From: Candidatus Oscillibacter pullicola
GTDB taxonomy: Bacteria; Bacillota; Clostridia; Oscillospirales; Oscillospiraceae
DNA length: 33,371 nt
Reading direction: 5' to 3'
Assembly: GCA_019118935.1 (NCBI GenBank)
Contig: DWXY01000041.1
Span: 1-33,371 of the forward strand
The translations under genes were made by a program, and so were the position numbers. Under the pieces are notes generated by a model. The model worked only from the letters and a program-made list of their open reading frames with translations. It made no database searches and was not told where the DNA came from. Below are positions 7,651 through 16,270 of this stretch, piece after piece; positions within the stretch are counted from its first letter, which is position 1, and each line of letters opens with the position of its first letter.

Positions 7651-8918
7651 AGCAGACGTTTTACGAGCGGATCGGCGAGTCCGTCTACCGGGAGGTGCTG
7701 CCCAACGGCTTGCAGATCTGCGTGGTCCCCAAGCCGGAGCACGCCAAGAAGTACGCCTTCTTCGCCACCCGGTACGGCGGGATGGACACCCGCTTCTGCC
7801 TGGACGGCAAGTGGCTGGACACCCCGGCGGGCATCGCCCACTACCTGGAGCACAAGATGTTCGACACCAAGGAAGGCAACGCCCTCCAGGAGCTGGCGAA
7901 AAACGGCGCGGAGCCCAACGCCTTCACCTCCAACGCCATGACCGGATACTACTTCGACTCCACGGAGCACTTTGAGGAGAACCTGGAGATCCTGCTCTCC
8001 TTCGTATCCATCCCCTATTTCACCGAGGAGAGCGTGGCCAAGGAGCAGGGCATCATCGGCCAGGAGATCCGCATGATCGAGGACAACCCGGACTGGCAGC
8101 TCTACACCCGGATGATGCAAGCCCTGTACCAAAAGAGCACCGCCCGGACCTCCATTGCCGGCACGGTGGAGAGCATCTCCCACATCACGGCGGAGACGCT
8201 GTACGACTGCCACAAGGCCTTCTACACCCCCTCCAACATGATCCTGACGGTGGTGGGCAACGTGGACCCAGTCCATGTGGCGGACCTGGCCCGGCGGATC
8301 CTGCCCCGGGAGGGCGGGCCGGTGATCCCCCGGGACTACGGCCAGGAGCCCGCCCAGGTGGCGGCAAAGGAGACCCGCATGGCCATGGAGGTCTCCGCAC
8401 CCCAGTTCCTGACGGCCTACAAGTGCGCCCCGGCGGCGGACGGGGAGGACTACCTCCGCACCGCCGTTCTGGGAGACATGGCCTGCGACATCCTGCTGGG
8501 GGATTCCAGCCCCCTGTACCAGCGGCTCTATGAGGAGGGGCTCATCAACACCAGCTTCGGCGGCGCCTTTGAGATGATGCCGGGGGTGGCGTACCTCTAT
8601 GCCGGCGGCGACAGCAAGGATGCCCGCCGGGCCGCGGCGGAGATCCAGAAGGAGGCGGAGCGTCTGGCGGCGGAGGGCATCGACGAGGACTATTACCAGC
8701 GGGTGCGCCGGGCGTCCTTCGGCTCCAACCTCCGGGGACTGAACTCCTTTGAGAACATCGCCGTGACCCTGACGGAGGGGTATTTCCACGGCTACGACCC
8801 CTTCCGCTTCCCCCAGGTGTTTGACTCCATCACCAAAGAGGACGTGGCCGCCTTCCTGCGCCGCAACCTGACCGCGGACCGGGCCGTGCTCAGCGAGATC
8901 GTGCCCAGGGAGAACTGA
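7647..8918 (+). CDS. yfmH: M16 metallopeptidase YfmH, zinc-binding partner
   Basis: This 423-residue protein carries the inverted zinc motif HYLEH at residues 65-69 followed by KMF, and the distal Glu region (EQGIIGQEIRMIEDNP). It is thus the catalytic half of the M16 pair with YfmF. In the EF-P pathway of Bacillus these proteases are thought to act on modification enzymes or EF-P itself; the exact role is unresolved. The start overlaps the yfmF stop. An AAGGAGG sequence lies within the yfmF 3' end. Lgt follows 31 bases later. Confidence 0.93.
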   Translation: MKQTFYERIGESVYREVLPNGLQICVVPKPEHAKKYAFFATRYGGMDTRFCLDGKWLDTPAGIAHYLEHKMFDTKEGNALQELAKNGAEPNAFTSNAMTGYYFDSTEHFEENLEILLSFVSIPYFTEESVAKEQGIIGQEIRMIEDNPDWQLYTRMMQALYQKSTARTSIAGTVESISHITAETLYDCHKAFYTPSNMILTVVGNVDPVHVADLARRILPREGGPVIPRDYGQEPAQVAAKETRMAMEVSAPQFLTAYKCAPAADGEDYLRTAVLGDMACDILLGDSSPLYQRLYEEGLINTSFGGAFEMMPGVAYLYAGGDSKDARRAAAEIQKEAERLAAEGIDEDYYQRVRRASFGSNLRGLNSFENIAVTLTEGYFHGYDPFRFPQVFDSITKEDVAAFLRRNLTADRAVLSEIVPREN

Positions 8919-8949
8919 ATCCGAGACAGAGAAAGAGGGGGAACCCCAT

Positions 8950-9981
8950 TTGAGAGCATTACAGGATATGCCCATCAGCTTTCCCGGCCTGTTCGGGGAC
9001 TGGTCCTTCAATCCGGACCCCATCGCCGTCCATATCGGCCATGGGATCTACTGGTACGGCATTATTTTGGCCATCGGCCTGCTGGCGGGCCTGGCGCTGT
9101 GCATGAAGCAGGCCAAGCGCTACGGCCTGACAGAGGACAATGTGCTGGATATGGTGCTGTGGGCGGTGCCCAGCTGCATCATCGGCGCCCGCCTTTACTA
9201 TGTGATCTTCTATCTGGACCTCTACCGCAACGCCGACGGCAGTCTGAACTGGGGCGAGATGGTGGCGGTCTGGGACGGCGGCCTGGCCATCTACGGCGCG
9301 GTGATTGCCGGTGCCATCGTGGCATTTTTCTACACCCGGCACAAGAAGATCAAGATGGGTGCCATGACGGACCTGGCGGTGATGGGCCTGCTGCTGGGCC
9401 AGTGCATCGGCCGCTGGGCCAACTTCATCAACCGGGAGGCCTTCGGCGCCGAGACCACGCTGCCCTGGCGGATGCGCCTGTGGACCAGCGCCACGGAGTA
9501 TATCGAGGTCCATCCCACGTTTTTCTATGAGAGCCTGTGGAATCTGATCGGGCTGCTGCTGATCCTGTTCGTGGTGTCCAAGGCCCGCAGGTTCGACGGG
9601 GAGAACACCTGGTTCTACTTCTTGTGGTACGGCCTGGGCCGGTTCTGGATCGAGGGTCTGCGGACGGACAGCCTTTATCTCTTTGACTGGACGTTCCTGG
9701 GCCAGCCCATCCGGGTGTCTCAGGCACTGAGCCTGCTTCTGGCAGTCACCGCCGCGGTGATGCTGTTCTACAACATCAAGATCAAAAAGCACTCGCGGGA
9801 CGAGTTGCTGGTGAATCAGGTGGCGGCGGCGGAAGCCGCCGCCGAGGGGACGGCAGAGGAGGACGTTTCCCCGGCGGAAGCGGGAGAGAGCGCCCCTGCC
9901 GGGCAGGAGGAGCCGGAACTCCCCCAGCCGCCGGAGACCCAAAACGGGGAAAGGGGAGAGGCCGATGGCAACACGCATTGA
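8950..9981 (+). CDS. lgt: Prolipoprotein diacylglyceryl transferase Lgt
   Basis: Lgt transfers diacylglycerol from phosphatidylglycerol to the lipobox Cys of prolipoproteins in the cytoplasmic membrane. The 343-residue protein has about seven membrane helices and the Lgt signature around GRWANFINREAFG (residues 154-166), plus the HGIYWYGIIL segment early on. A TTG start at 8950 fits an AGAGGGGG ribosome binding site; the ATG at 8968 is an alternative. Unlike typical Lgt (about 270-290 residues) it ends with a roughly 55-residue Ala/Glu/Pro-rich cytosolic tail. Its end overlaps folD by 17 bases. Confidence 0.96.
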   Translation: MRALQDMPISFPGLFGDWSFNPDPIAVHIGHGIYWYGIILAIGLLAGLALCMKQAKRYGLTEDNVLDMVLWAVPSCIIGARLYYVIFYLDLYRNADGSLNWGEMVAVWDGGLAIYGAVIAGAIVAFFYTRHKKIKMGAMTDLAVMGLLLGQCIGRWANFINREAFGAETTLPWRMRLWTSATEYIEVHPTFFYESLWNLIGLLLILFVVSKARRFDGENTWFYFLWYGLGRFWIEGLRTDSLYLFDWTFLGQPIRVSQALSLLLAVTAAVMLFYNIKIKKHSRDELLVNQVAAAEAAAEGTAEEDVSPAEAGESAPAGQEEPELPQPPETQNGERGEADGNTH

Positions 9982-10810
9982 CGGCAAGGCGCTGGCGGCC
10001 AAGGTCAAGGCACAGACGGCGGAGGCGGCGAAGTCCCTGCACCGGCGGCCGGGCCTTGCGGTGATCCTGGTAGGGAACGACCCCGCCTCCCGGGTCTATG
10101 TGACCGGGAAGGAAAAGGACTGCGCCGAGTGCGGCTTTTTGAGCTTTGAGCACGCCCTGCCGGAGGACACCACACAGGAGACGCTGCTGGACCTGATCCA
10201 GGCGCTGAACCGCGACCCGCAGGTGGACGGCATCCTGTGCCAGCTTCCTTTGCCCGGGCATCTGGACGAGGAGGCGGTGCTGAACGCCATCGCCCGGGAT
10301 AAGGACGTGGACTGCTTCCACCCCTATAACGTGGGCCGCCTGATGATCGGAGATCCGGTGTTCCTGCCCTGCACCCCCGCCGGCGTCATGGAGATGCTGC
10401 GGGAATACGCCATCCCCGTCCGGGGCAAACGGTGTGTGGTGCTGGGCCGCAGCAACATCGTGGGCAAGCCTATGGCTATGCTGCTGCTCCAGCAGGACGG
10501 CACCGTGACGGTCTGCCACTCCAAGACGCCAGGACTGGCGGCCATCACCCGGGAGGCGGACATCCTGGTGTCCGCCGTGGGCCGGGTGGGCCTTGTCACG
10601 CCGGACATGGTGAAGGAGGGGGCCGTGGTCATCGACGTGGCCATGAACCGGAACAGCGAGGGCAGGCTCTGCGGCGATGTGGACTTCGCCGCGGTGGAGC
10701 CCAAGGCGTCCTACATCACTCCGGTGCCCGGCGGCGTGGGGCCCATGACCCGGGCCATGCTGATGCGCAATATCCTCACCGCAGCCCGGAACCACCAGGC
10801 GGAGAAGTGA
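9965..10810 (+). CDS. folD: Bifunctional methylenetetrahydrofolate dehydrogenase / cyclohydrolase FolD
   Basis: FolD interconverts 5,10-methylene-, 5,10-methenyl- and 10-formyl-tetrahydrofolate with NADP+, supplying one-carbon units for purines and formyl-Met. The 281-residue protein has the catalytic YVTGK motif (Tyr45, Lys49), the GRSNIVGKP nucleotide-binding segment and the PVPGGVGPMT signature. The ATG at 9965 lies in the last 17 bases of lgt with GGGGAGAGG before it. It is the last gene of the operon. Confidence 0.97.
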   Translation: MATRIDGKALAAKVKAQTAEAAKSLHRRPGLAVILVGNDPASRVYVTGKEKDCAECGFLSFEHALPEDTTQETLLDLIQALNRDPQVDGILCQLPLPGHLDEEAVLNAIARDKDVDCFHPYNVGRLMIGDPVFLPCTPAGVMEMLREYAIPVRGKRCVVLGRSNIVGKPMAMLLLQQDGTVTVCHSKTPGLAAITREADILVSAVGRVGLVTPDMVKEGAVVIDVAMNRNSEGRLCGDVDFAAVEPKASYITPVPGGVGPMTRAMLMRNILTAARNHQAEK

Positions 10811-10814
10811 ACAG

Positions 10815-10857
10815 ACAAAAAGAGCGCCGCGGCTTTTGGCCGCGGCGCTCTTGATTT
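10815..10857. terminator. Bidirectional terminator, folD / ABC permease
   Basis: A 14-bp stem (AAGAGCGCCGCGGC with GCCGCGGCGCTCTT, 5-base loop) spans 10820-10852. The minus strand continues TTTTTGTCTG and the plus strand GATTTGC, so it serves both convergent operons, more strongly the minus one. Confidence 0.88.
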
Positions 10858-10870
10858 GCATGGGGAGGGG

Positions 10871-11860
10871 CTACCGTTCCTCCCGGAAATACGCCAGACC
10901 CAGGCTGGCGGGGGGCTGATTCTCCTTCTTGTTCCGCAGGGAGACGAAGATCAGCACCGCGATGGTCACGAGATACGGCAGCATGTTGAAGAGGTACGTG
11001 TCCCGCCGGCCCAGGCCGGGGATGATGAGGTACACCCAGAACAGCAGGCCGAACAGGTAGGAGCCCCAGATGGCGTTGACTGTCCGCCAGGTGGCGAAGA
11101 TCACCAGCGCCACGGCCAGCCAGCCCAGGGACTCGATGGTGCCGTCGTTGGCCCAGGTGCCCTTGATGTAGTCCATGGTGTAGTACAGGCCGCCGAGACC
11201 GGAGATACCGGCGCCCACGCAGGTGGCCAGGTACTTGTTGCGGGAGACGTTGATGCCCGCCGCATCCGCCGTGGCGGGATTCTCGCCGACAGACCGCAGA
11301 TTCAGACCCATCCGGGTCCGGTTGAGGAACAGCTGGAGCACCACGGCCAGCACGATGGCCAGATACACCATGAAGCCATAGTTCAGCAGCAGCCGGCCCA
11401 CTACGCCGAAGTCCGTGACGGAGTGGATGGAGGCCCGGTACACGGCGCTGGTGGCGGCCACGGAGATCTGGCCCACGCCGCCGGCCATGGAGTTCAGGGT
11501 GCCGCCGAAGAAGTTGGCCACGCCGCCGCCGAAGATGGTCAGCGTCAGGCCGGTGACGTTCTGGTTGGCCCGGAGGGTGATGGTCAGGAAACTGTACAGC
11601 AGACCGCCCAGGGCGGAGGCGGCGAACGCCGCCAGCAGGGAGACCACCAGACACACGAAGCCGGAGGGATCGGGGTTGTTGAACTCATAGAAGAAGGAGG
11701 CCGCCAGTCCCGCGATGCCGCCCAGATACATGATCCCGGGGACGCCCAGGTTCAGGTTGCCGGATTTCTCTGTCAGGATCTCGCCCATGGCGCCGAACAG
11801 GATGACGGTGCCGAACTGGATGGCAGACTGAATCAGCTGAACAATTTGGTCGACGCTCAT
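10871..11860 (-). CDS. ABC transporter permease, BMP/nucleoside-type (YufQ/NupQ-like)
   Basis: The 329-residue protein has eight or nine membrane helices and matches the second permease of BMP-family importers (branched-chain amino acid permease superfamily). Visible family features include GEILTEKSGNLNLGVPG near the N-terminus, SVGENPATADAAGINV, and a GISGLGGLYYT segment. Its start overlaps the stop of the other permease by 4 bases. Characterised relatives import nucleosides or purines. Confidence 0.92.
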   Translation of the reverse strand: MSVDQIVQLIQSAIQFGTVILFGAMGEILTEKSGNLNLGVPGIMYLGGIAGLAASFFYEFNNPDPSGFVCLVVSLLAAFAASALGGLLYSFLTITLRANQNVTGLTLTIFGGGVANFFGGTLNSMAGGVGQISVAATSAVYRASIHSVTDFGVVGRLLLNYGFMVYLAIVLAVVLQLFLNRTRMGLNLRSVGENPATADAAGINVSRNKYLATCVGAGISGLGGLYYTMDYIKGTWANDGTIESLGWLAVALVIFATWRTVNAIWGSYLFGLLFWVYLIIPGLGRRDTYLFNMLPYLVTIAVLIFVSLRNKKENQPPASLGLAYFREER

Positions 11861-12963
11861 TTGGCCCCCTCCTTTCCGCCCCGCAGGATGATGCGGTAGT
11901 TGATGAAGAATTCGCTGCCCAGGATGAAGAACAGGATGATGCCCGTGATGATGTTGGAGGCGTAGTCATTCAGATTGAACTGGGAGGCAATCTGGATGGC
12001 GCCCTTCTGCAGAAACACCAGCAGGAAGGAGATCAGGATCATCACAAAGGTGTTGAATTGGGCCAGCCAGGCCACGATGATGGCGGTGAAGCCCCGCCCG
12101 CCGGCGGTGGAGGTGGAGATGGTGTGGCTGGCGCCGGCCACGGCGATGAAGCCCGCCAGGCCGCAGATGGCGCCGGAGATGGCCATGGTGCGGATGGTGA
12201 CCTTCTTCACGTTGATGCCGGCATACCGGGCGGTGTTCTCGCTGTCGCCCACCACGGAGATCTCATACCCCTGCTTGGAGTATTTCAGGTACAGGAACAT
12301 CCCCACCGTCAGCAGCAGCACCAGGACGACGTTCAGGCCGTATTCCTGGCCGAACAGCTCCGGGAACCAGCCGTCCTTGGTCCGCTGGTTGATGACGCCC
12401 ACGGTATTGGAGCCCACGGGATTTTCCCACAGGGCCACAAAGTAGCTGGTGAGCTGGATGGCCACGTAGTTCATCATCAGGGTGAACAGCGTCTCATTGG
12501 TGTTCCACACGGCCTTGAAGGTGGCGGGCACCATGCCCCACGCCGCACCGGCCAGCAGGCTGACCACCGCCATGATGACCAGCAGCAGGGGGGTGGAGAT
12601 ATCGCCGCCGAAGGCCCGCATAAACCCGGCGGTGACGATGCCGCCGATGAGGATCTGTCCCTCGGCGCCGATGTTCCAGAAGCGCATCTTGAAGGCGGGG
12701 GCCAGCCCCACGCCGATGCACAGCAGCATCATGGCGTCCCGGACAGTGACCCAGCTGCGCCGGGGGGTGCCGAAGGCGCCGTCGAAGATGCCCTCGTACA
12801 CCTGGATGGGGTTCAGCTTGGTGACGGCGAAGATGAAGATGCCGCTCACGACCAGGGACAGCAGCACCGCGATGATCCGGATGGCCCATGCCTTGGGGCG
12901 GGCGATGCCGTCCCGCTTGGCGATGCGGAGCAGAGGCTCCCTGTGGGTCTTACCCTGTGTCAT
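11857..12963 (-). CDS. ABC transporter permease, BMP/nucleoside-type (YufP/NupP-like)
   Basis: The 368-residue protein has about nine to ten membrane segments. It carries the signature NIGAEGQILIGGIVTAGF, the FKAVWNTNETLFTLMMNYVA segment, and the conserved VVGDSENTARYAGINVKK loop that couples to the ATPase. The ATG at 12963 overlaps the ATPase stop by 4 bases and lies after GGAGG repeats. It pairs with the downstream permease to form the heterodimeric channel. Confidence 0.93.
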   Translation of the reverse strand: MTQGKTHREPLLRIAKRDGIARPKAWAIRIIAVLLSLVVSGIFIFAVTKLNPIQVYEGIFDGAFGTPRRSWVTVRDAMMLLCIGVGLAPAFKMRFWNIGAEGQILIGGIVTAGFMRAFGGDISTPLLLVIMAVVSLLAGAAWGMVPATFKAVWNTNETLFTLMMNYVAIQLTSYFVALWENPVGSNTVGVINQRTKDGWFPELFGQEYGLNVVLVLLLTVGMFLYLKYSKQGYEISVVGDSENTARYAGINVKKVTIRTMAISGAICGLAGFIAVAGASHTISTSTAGGRGFTAIIVAWLAQFNTFVMILISFLLVFLQKGAIQIASQFNLNDYASNIITGIILFFILGSEFFINYRIILRGGKEGAK

Positions 12964-14537
12964 GCCTCCTTCGCCTCCTTTACAAAGCGGGTCATCAGCA
13001 GGCCCACTTCCTCTTTGGTGGTGCTGCGGCCGTCCACAATGCCGCTGACCTGGCCGCCGCAGAGCACCAGGATCCGGTCGCACAGCTCCAGCAGCACGTC
13101 CAGGTCCTCACCCACATAGATGACGGCCACGCCTTTCAGCTTCTGCGCCGTCAGCAGATTGTAGATGGTGTAAGAGGTGTTGATGTCCAGGCCCCGCACC
13201 GCGTAGGCGGTCATCAGCACCGAGGGATTCTGGGCGATCTCGCGGCCCACCAGCACCTTCTGCACGTTGCCGCCGGAGAGCCGGCGGACCGGCGTGTTGA
13301 TGCTGGGGGTCAGCACATCCAGCTCCTCCTTCACCCGCTCCGCCAGCTGGCGGGGCGGCTTGCGGTCCAGCAGGGGACCCCGGCCGGAGCGGTAGGTCTT
13401 GAGCATCATGTTGTCCGCCATGCCCATGGAACCCACCAGTCCCATGCCCAGCCGGTCCTCCGGCACAAAGGCCATGGACACGCCGATGTCGTGGATCTGC
13501 CGGGGATTCTTGCCCAGCAGCTCCTCGCCGCCCTTGTCCACCGGCACATGCTGTCCGGCGATGGGTTCGTCGGGGGCGGGGGGATGATAGATGACGTGGG
13601 ACCCGGGCTGGGTGACCCGCAGGCCGGCGATGGCCTCCAGCAGCTCCTTCTGACCGCTGCCGGAGATGCCGGCAATGCCCAGGATCTCCCCGCCGTAAGC
13701 GTCGAAGGAGACGTGGTCCAGAGCCTTGATGCCGTCAGGGGTCAGGACCGTCAGGTCCTTCACCTCCAGCCGCAGGTTGCGGTCCTCCACCAGAGGACGG
13801 TCGATGTTCAGCGTCACCGCATGGCCCACCATCATGTCCGTCAGCTTCTGGGGGGAGGTGTCGCAGGTGGCCACGTCCCCGATGTAGCGGCCCTTGCGGA
13901 GCACCGCCACCCGGTCGGACACGTCCATGACCTCGTGGAGCTTGTGGGTGATGATGACCAGGGCCTTGCCGTCTGCCTTCATATTCCGCATGACATCGAA
14001 GAGCCGGTCCGTCTCCTGGGGGGTCAGCACGGCGGTGGGCTCATCCAGGATCAGGATGTCTGCACCCCGGTAGAGGACCTTGATGATCTCCACCGTCTGC
14101 TTCTCCGACACGGACATGTCGTAGATCTTCTTGTTGGGATCAATGGAAAAACCATATTTCTCACTGATCTCCAGGATTTTGGCGGAGGCGGCCTTCAGAT
14201 CCAGCCTGCGCTCTCCGTCCAGCCCCAGGACGATGTTCTCCGCCGCGGTGAACACGTCCACCAGCTTGAAGTGCTGGTGGATCATGCCAATGCCGCAGGC
14301 AAAGGCGTCCTTGGGGGAGGCGATGGTGGTAGGCTCGCCGTTCACCAGGATCTTCCCCTCGTCCGGGAAGTAGATGCCGGCCAGCATATTCATCAGCGTG
14401 GTCTTGCCGCTGCCGTTCTCCCCCAGCAGGGAGAGGATTTCGCCCCGCCTGATCTCCAGGGAGATATCGTCGTTGGCAACCACCTTGCCGAACCGCTTTG
14501 TGATGTGCCGCAGTTCAATGGCAGTGGTATGTTCCAA
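12960..14537 (-). CDS. BMP-type importer ATPase with two nucleotide-binding domains (YufO/NupO-like)
   Basis: This 525-residue protein has two ABC domains in tandem, as in sugar and nucleoside importers. Domain 1 has a full Walker A (GENGSGKTT, about 39-47) and DEPTAVLTPQE, but its signature reads MSVSEKQ. Domain 2 has a degenerate Walker A (GISGSGQKE), an LSGGN signature and TAYAVRGLD where homologues usually have A-Q-P-T-R-G-L-D. One catalytically competent and one degenerate site are common in this family. A TTG start (14537) lies nine bases after AAAGG; the ATG nine bases upstream abuts that site and is less likely. Confidence 0.93.
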   Translation of the reverse strand: MEHTTAIELRHITKRFGKVVANDDISLEIRRGEILSLLGENGSGKTTLMNMLAGIYFPDEGKILVNGEPTTIASPKDAFACGIGMIHQHFKLVDVFTAAENIVLGLDGERRLDLKAASAKILEISEKYGFSIDPNKKIYDMSVSEKQTVEIIKVLYRGADILILDEPTAVLTPQETDRLFDVMRNMKADGKALVIITHKLHEVMDVSDRVAVLRKGRYIGDVATCDTSPQKLTDMMVGHAVTLNIDRPLVEDRNLRLEVKDLTVLTPDGIKALDHVSFDAYGGEILGIAGISGSGQKELLEAIAGLRVTQPGSHVIYHPPAPDEPIAGQHVPVDKGGEELLGKNPRQIHDIGVSMAFVPEDRLGMGLVGSMGMADNMMLKTYRSGRGPLLDRKPPRQLAERVKEELDVLTPSINTPVRRLSGGNVQKVLVGREIAQNPSVLMTAYAVRGLDINTSYTIYNLLTAQKLKGVAVIYVGEDLDVLLELCDRILVLCGGQVSGIVDGRSTTKEEVGLLMTRFVKEAKEA

Positions 14538-14676
14538 ACAGATCATCCTTTCTTTTAGTGTCGGTTCCGCGCCATGGCCGCGGGCAGATGCCTGCGGCGC
14601 GGGCCTCCGGAGGGAAAAGAAAAGGGAAAAAAGACCCCGGCGGCCGATGCCGCGGAGGGGATGGAGCGATTTGAGA

Positions 14677-14706
14677 GAAAGGGGCTGCCAAAGGGCAGCC
14701 CCTTTC
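14677..14706 (-). terminator. Stem-loop after the BMP lipoprotein gene
   Basis: A 13-bp stem (GAAAGGGGCTGCC paired with GGCAGCCCCTTTC, 4-base loop) lies 10 bases after the BMP stop on the minus strand and is followed by TCTC rather than a long T run. It probably attenuates or protects the transcript, so that the lipoprotein is made in excess over the ATPase and permeases. Confidence 0.65.
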
Positions 14707-14715
14707 GTCAGGTAT

Positions 14716-16005
14716 TTAGTTGTTGTTCAGCTCGGTGATGCCGTCGATCCGCAGGGAGAAGTACGGAGCGGACCGCAGCACGGACTCCTGGAAGGCGCCG
14801 TCCACGATGGCCTCGCCGGTGTCGTTGACGAAGTCGCCGTCGCTGTCCAGGCCAAAGGCAGAGGTGACGTGGCCGTCGGCGTCCACCTGATAGGACCCGT
14901 CGGCGGCGGGCTGGCAGGTAAAGGTGGAGGTGTCGAACACCTTCAGGCTGCCGTCACGGAGACCGGCCCAGGCTGCGTCCACGGCCTCCTGGGTGCCCTC
15001 AGCGCACTCGGGGCCAAGGTCGGAGATCATCACGGCGTCCTCAGTGATGCCCACGGCGTAGTCCACGGGCACTTCCTCGCCGGCGATGAACTTCTCCAGG
15101 GTGTCCCGGTACAGGACGGACCAGTTGTTCTGGGAAGAGGTCAGAGCGGCGGTGGGCGCCACTTCCAGCATATCGATGTTGTAGCCGACGGAGTAGACCA
15201 CGGAGCCGGCATCCTTCTGCGCCTGGACGGCGGAGGGGGCGCCGGTGGAGTCGGCGTGCTGGCCGATGATGACGCAGCCGCGGGCCATCAGGGCATTGGC
15301 GGCCTCGCCCTCAGCCACGGGATCATACCAGGAGTTGGTGTACTGGACCTCCATGTAGGCCTCGGGGACCTGGGTCTGGATGCCCAGCAGGAAAGCGGTG
15401 TAGCCGCAGACCACCTCGGCATAGGGATAGGCGCCCACATAGCCCACCTTGGGGTCGGTGACGGTGCCGGCGTCCATCAGCTCTTTCAGCTTCATGCCGG
15501 CCACCACGCCGGAGACGTAGCGGGACTCATATGTATAGGGGAACAGGTTCTTGTAGTTGTCCAGGCCGGAGGAGGCGGCCATGTCGCCGGTGCAGGAGAC
15601 GAAGGTGACGTCGGGATAATCCTCGGCGGCATCCAGCATGTAGCTCTGGTGGCCATAGGAGTCAGAGAAGATGATGTTGCAGCCCTCTTCCGCCAGATCC
15701 ACGGCGGCGTCATAGCAGTTCTCATCCTCCGCGATGTTGTAGCGGAAAATAACCTGAGAATTGGCATCAATGCCCAGCTCTTCGCAGGCGGCAGTCAGGC
15801 CCTCGATATGGGCCGCGTCATAGCCGGAGTTGATGTCGTGGACGCAGATCAGACCGATCTTCACATCCGCGGCGCTGCCGCCGGATTCCTCAGTGGCGGC
15901 GGGGTCCTCGGCGGAGCTGTCGGTGCTCTCCTCGTCGGAGCCGCCGCAGGCCGCCAGGCTGAGCGCCATGACCAGCGTCAGCAGCAATGCAAGGAACTTC
16001 TTCAT
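14716..16005 (-). CDS. BMP family ABC transporter substrate-binding lipoprotein
   Basis: The 429-residue protein starts MKKFLALLLTLVMALSLAAC with a lipobox ending at Cys20, followed by an acidic Ser/Glu/Asp linker. The rest is a BMP/PnrA (TmpC-like) periplasmic-type binding fold: VKIGLICVHDINSGYDAAH, then YNIAEDENCYDAA, SYGHQSYMLDAAEDYPDVTF and KVGYVGAYPYAE. BMP proteins commonly bind nucleosides or purines. The ATG at 16005 has AAGGAGG. It lies upstream of its ATPase and permeases in one operon, with its own promoter. Confidence 0.93.
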   Translation of the reverse strand: MKKFLALLLTLVMALSLAACGGSDEESTDSSAEDPAATEESGGSAADVKIGLICVHDINSGYDAAHIEGLTAACEELGIDANSQVIFRYNIAEDENCYDAAVDLAEEGCNIIFSDSYGHQSYMLDAAEDYPDVTFVSCTGDMAASSGLDNYKNLFPYTYESRYVSGVVAGMKLKELMDAGTVTDPKVGYVGAYPYAEVVCGYTAFLLGIQTQVPEAYMEVQYTNSWYDPVAEGEAANALMARGCVIIGQHADSTGAPSAVQAQKDAGSVVYSVGYNIDMLEVAPTAALTSSQNNWSVLYRDTLEKFIAGEEVPVDYAVGITEDAVMISDLGPECAEGTQEAVDAAWAGLRDGSLKVFDTSTFTCQPAADGSYQVDADGHVTSAFGLDSDGDFVNDTGEAIVDGAFQESVLRSAPYFSLRIDGITELNNN

Positions 16006-16081
16006 TCTACTTTCCTCCTTAAAATAAAATTGTGTGGGTCGCTGCAAGGGACAAAGCGGGGGGATCTCCCTCTCTATTGCC

Positions 16082-16110
16082 ATCATACAAGGTCAAACGG
16101 AAAAATTCAA
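16082..16110 (-). promoter_or_regulatory. Promoter of the BMP importer operon
   Basis: On the minus strand a -35 TTGAAT (16105-16110) and -10 TATGAT (16082-16087) are exactly 17 bases apart, about 77 bases before the lipoprotein start. A 10-base palindrome, AGGTCGACCT (16163-16172), lies upstream and could be an operator. Confidence 0.65.
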
Positions 16111-16208
16111 CCGGATTTTTACTTTTTTTAGGCGTATAAACCAAAAAAATACCGGCCTAAATAGGTCGACCTTTGGCAGTATGCACAATAATAAGGTGAA
16201 AAAGACAA

Positions 16209-16239
16209 ACAAGGAGAGCGAGATTTTCGCTCTCCTTGT
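16209..16239 (-). terminator. Terminator after arcC
   Basis: A perfect 13-bp stem (ACAAGGAGAGCGA with TCGCTCTCCTTGT, 5-base loop) is followed on the minus strand by a T-rich tail (TTGTCTTTTTC). It separates the arcC-side transcript from the importer operon. Confidence 0.88.
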
Positions 16240-16270
16240 AGAAAATTGACAGATTGACCTTTTTTAGATC

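Noticed and set aside
10856..13119. Long plus-strand frames opposite the ABC permeases
   Set aside because: The minus strand carries recognisable permeases with overlapping starts; the plus frames are Gly/Gln/His/Asp-rich shadows.
16006..16270. Purine riboswitch in the leader of the BMP importer
   Set aside because: The conserved junction sequences of the purine class are not seen; only a promoter, a short palindrome and the arcC terminator are present.
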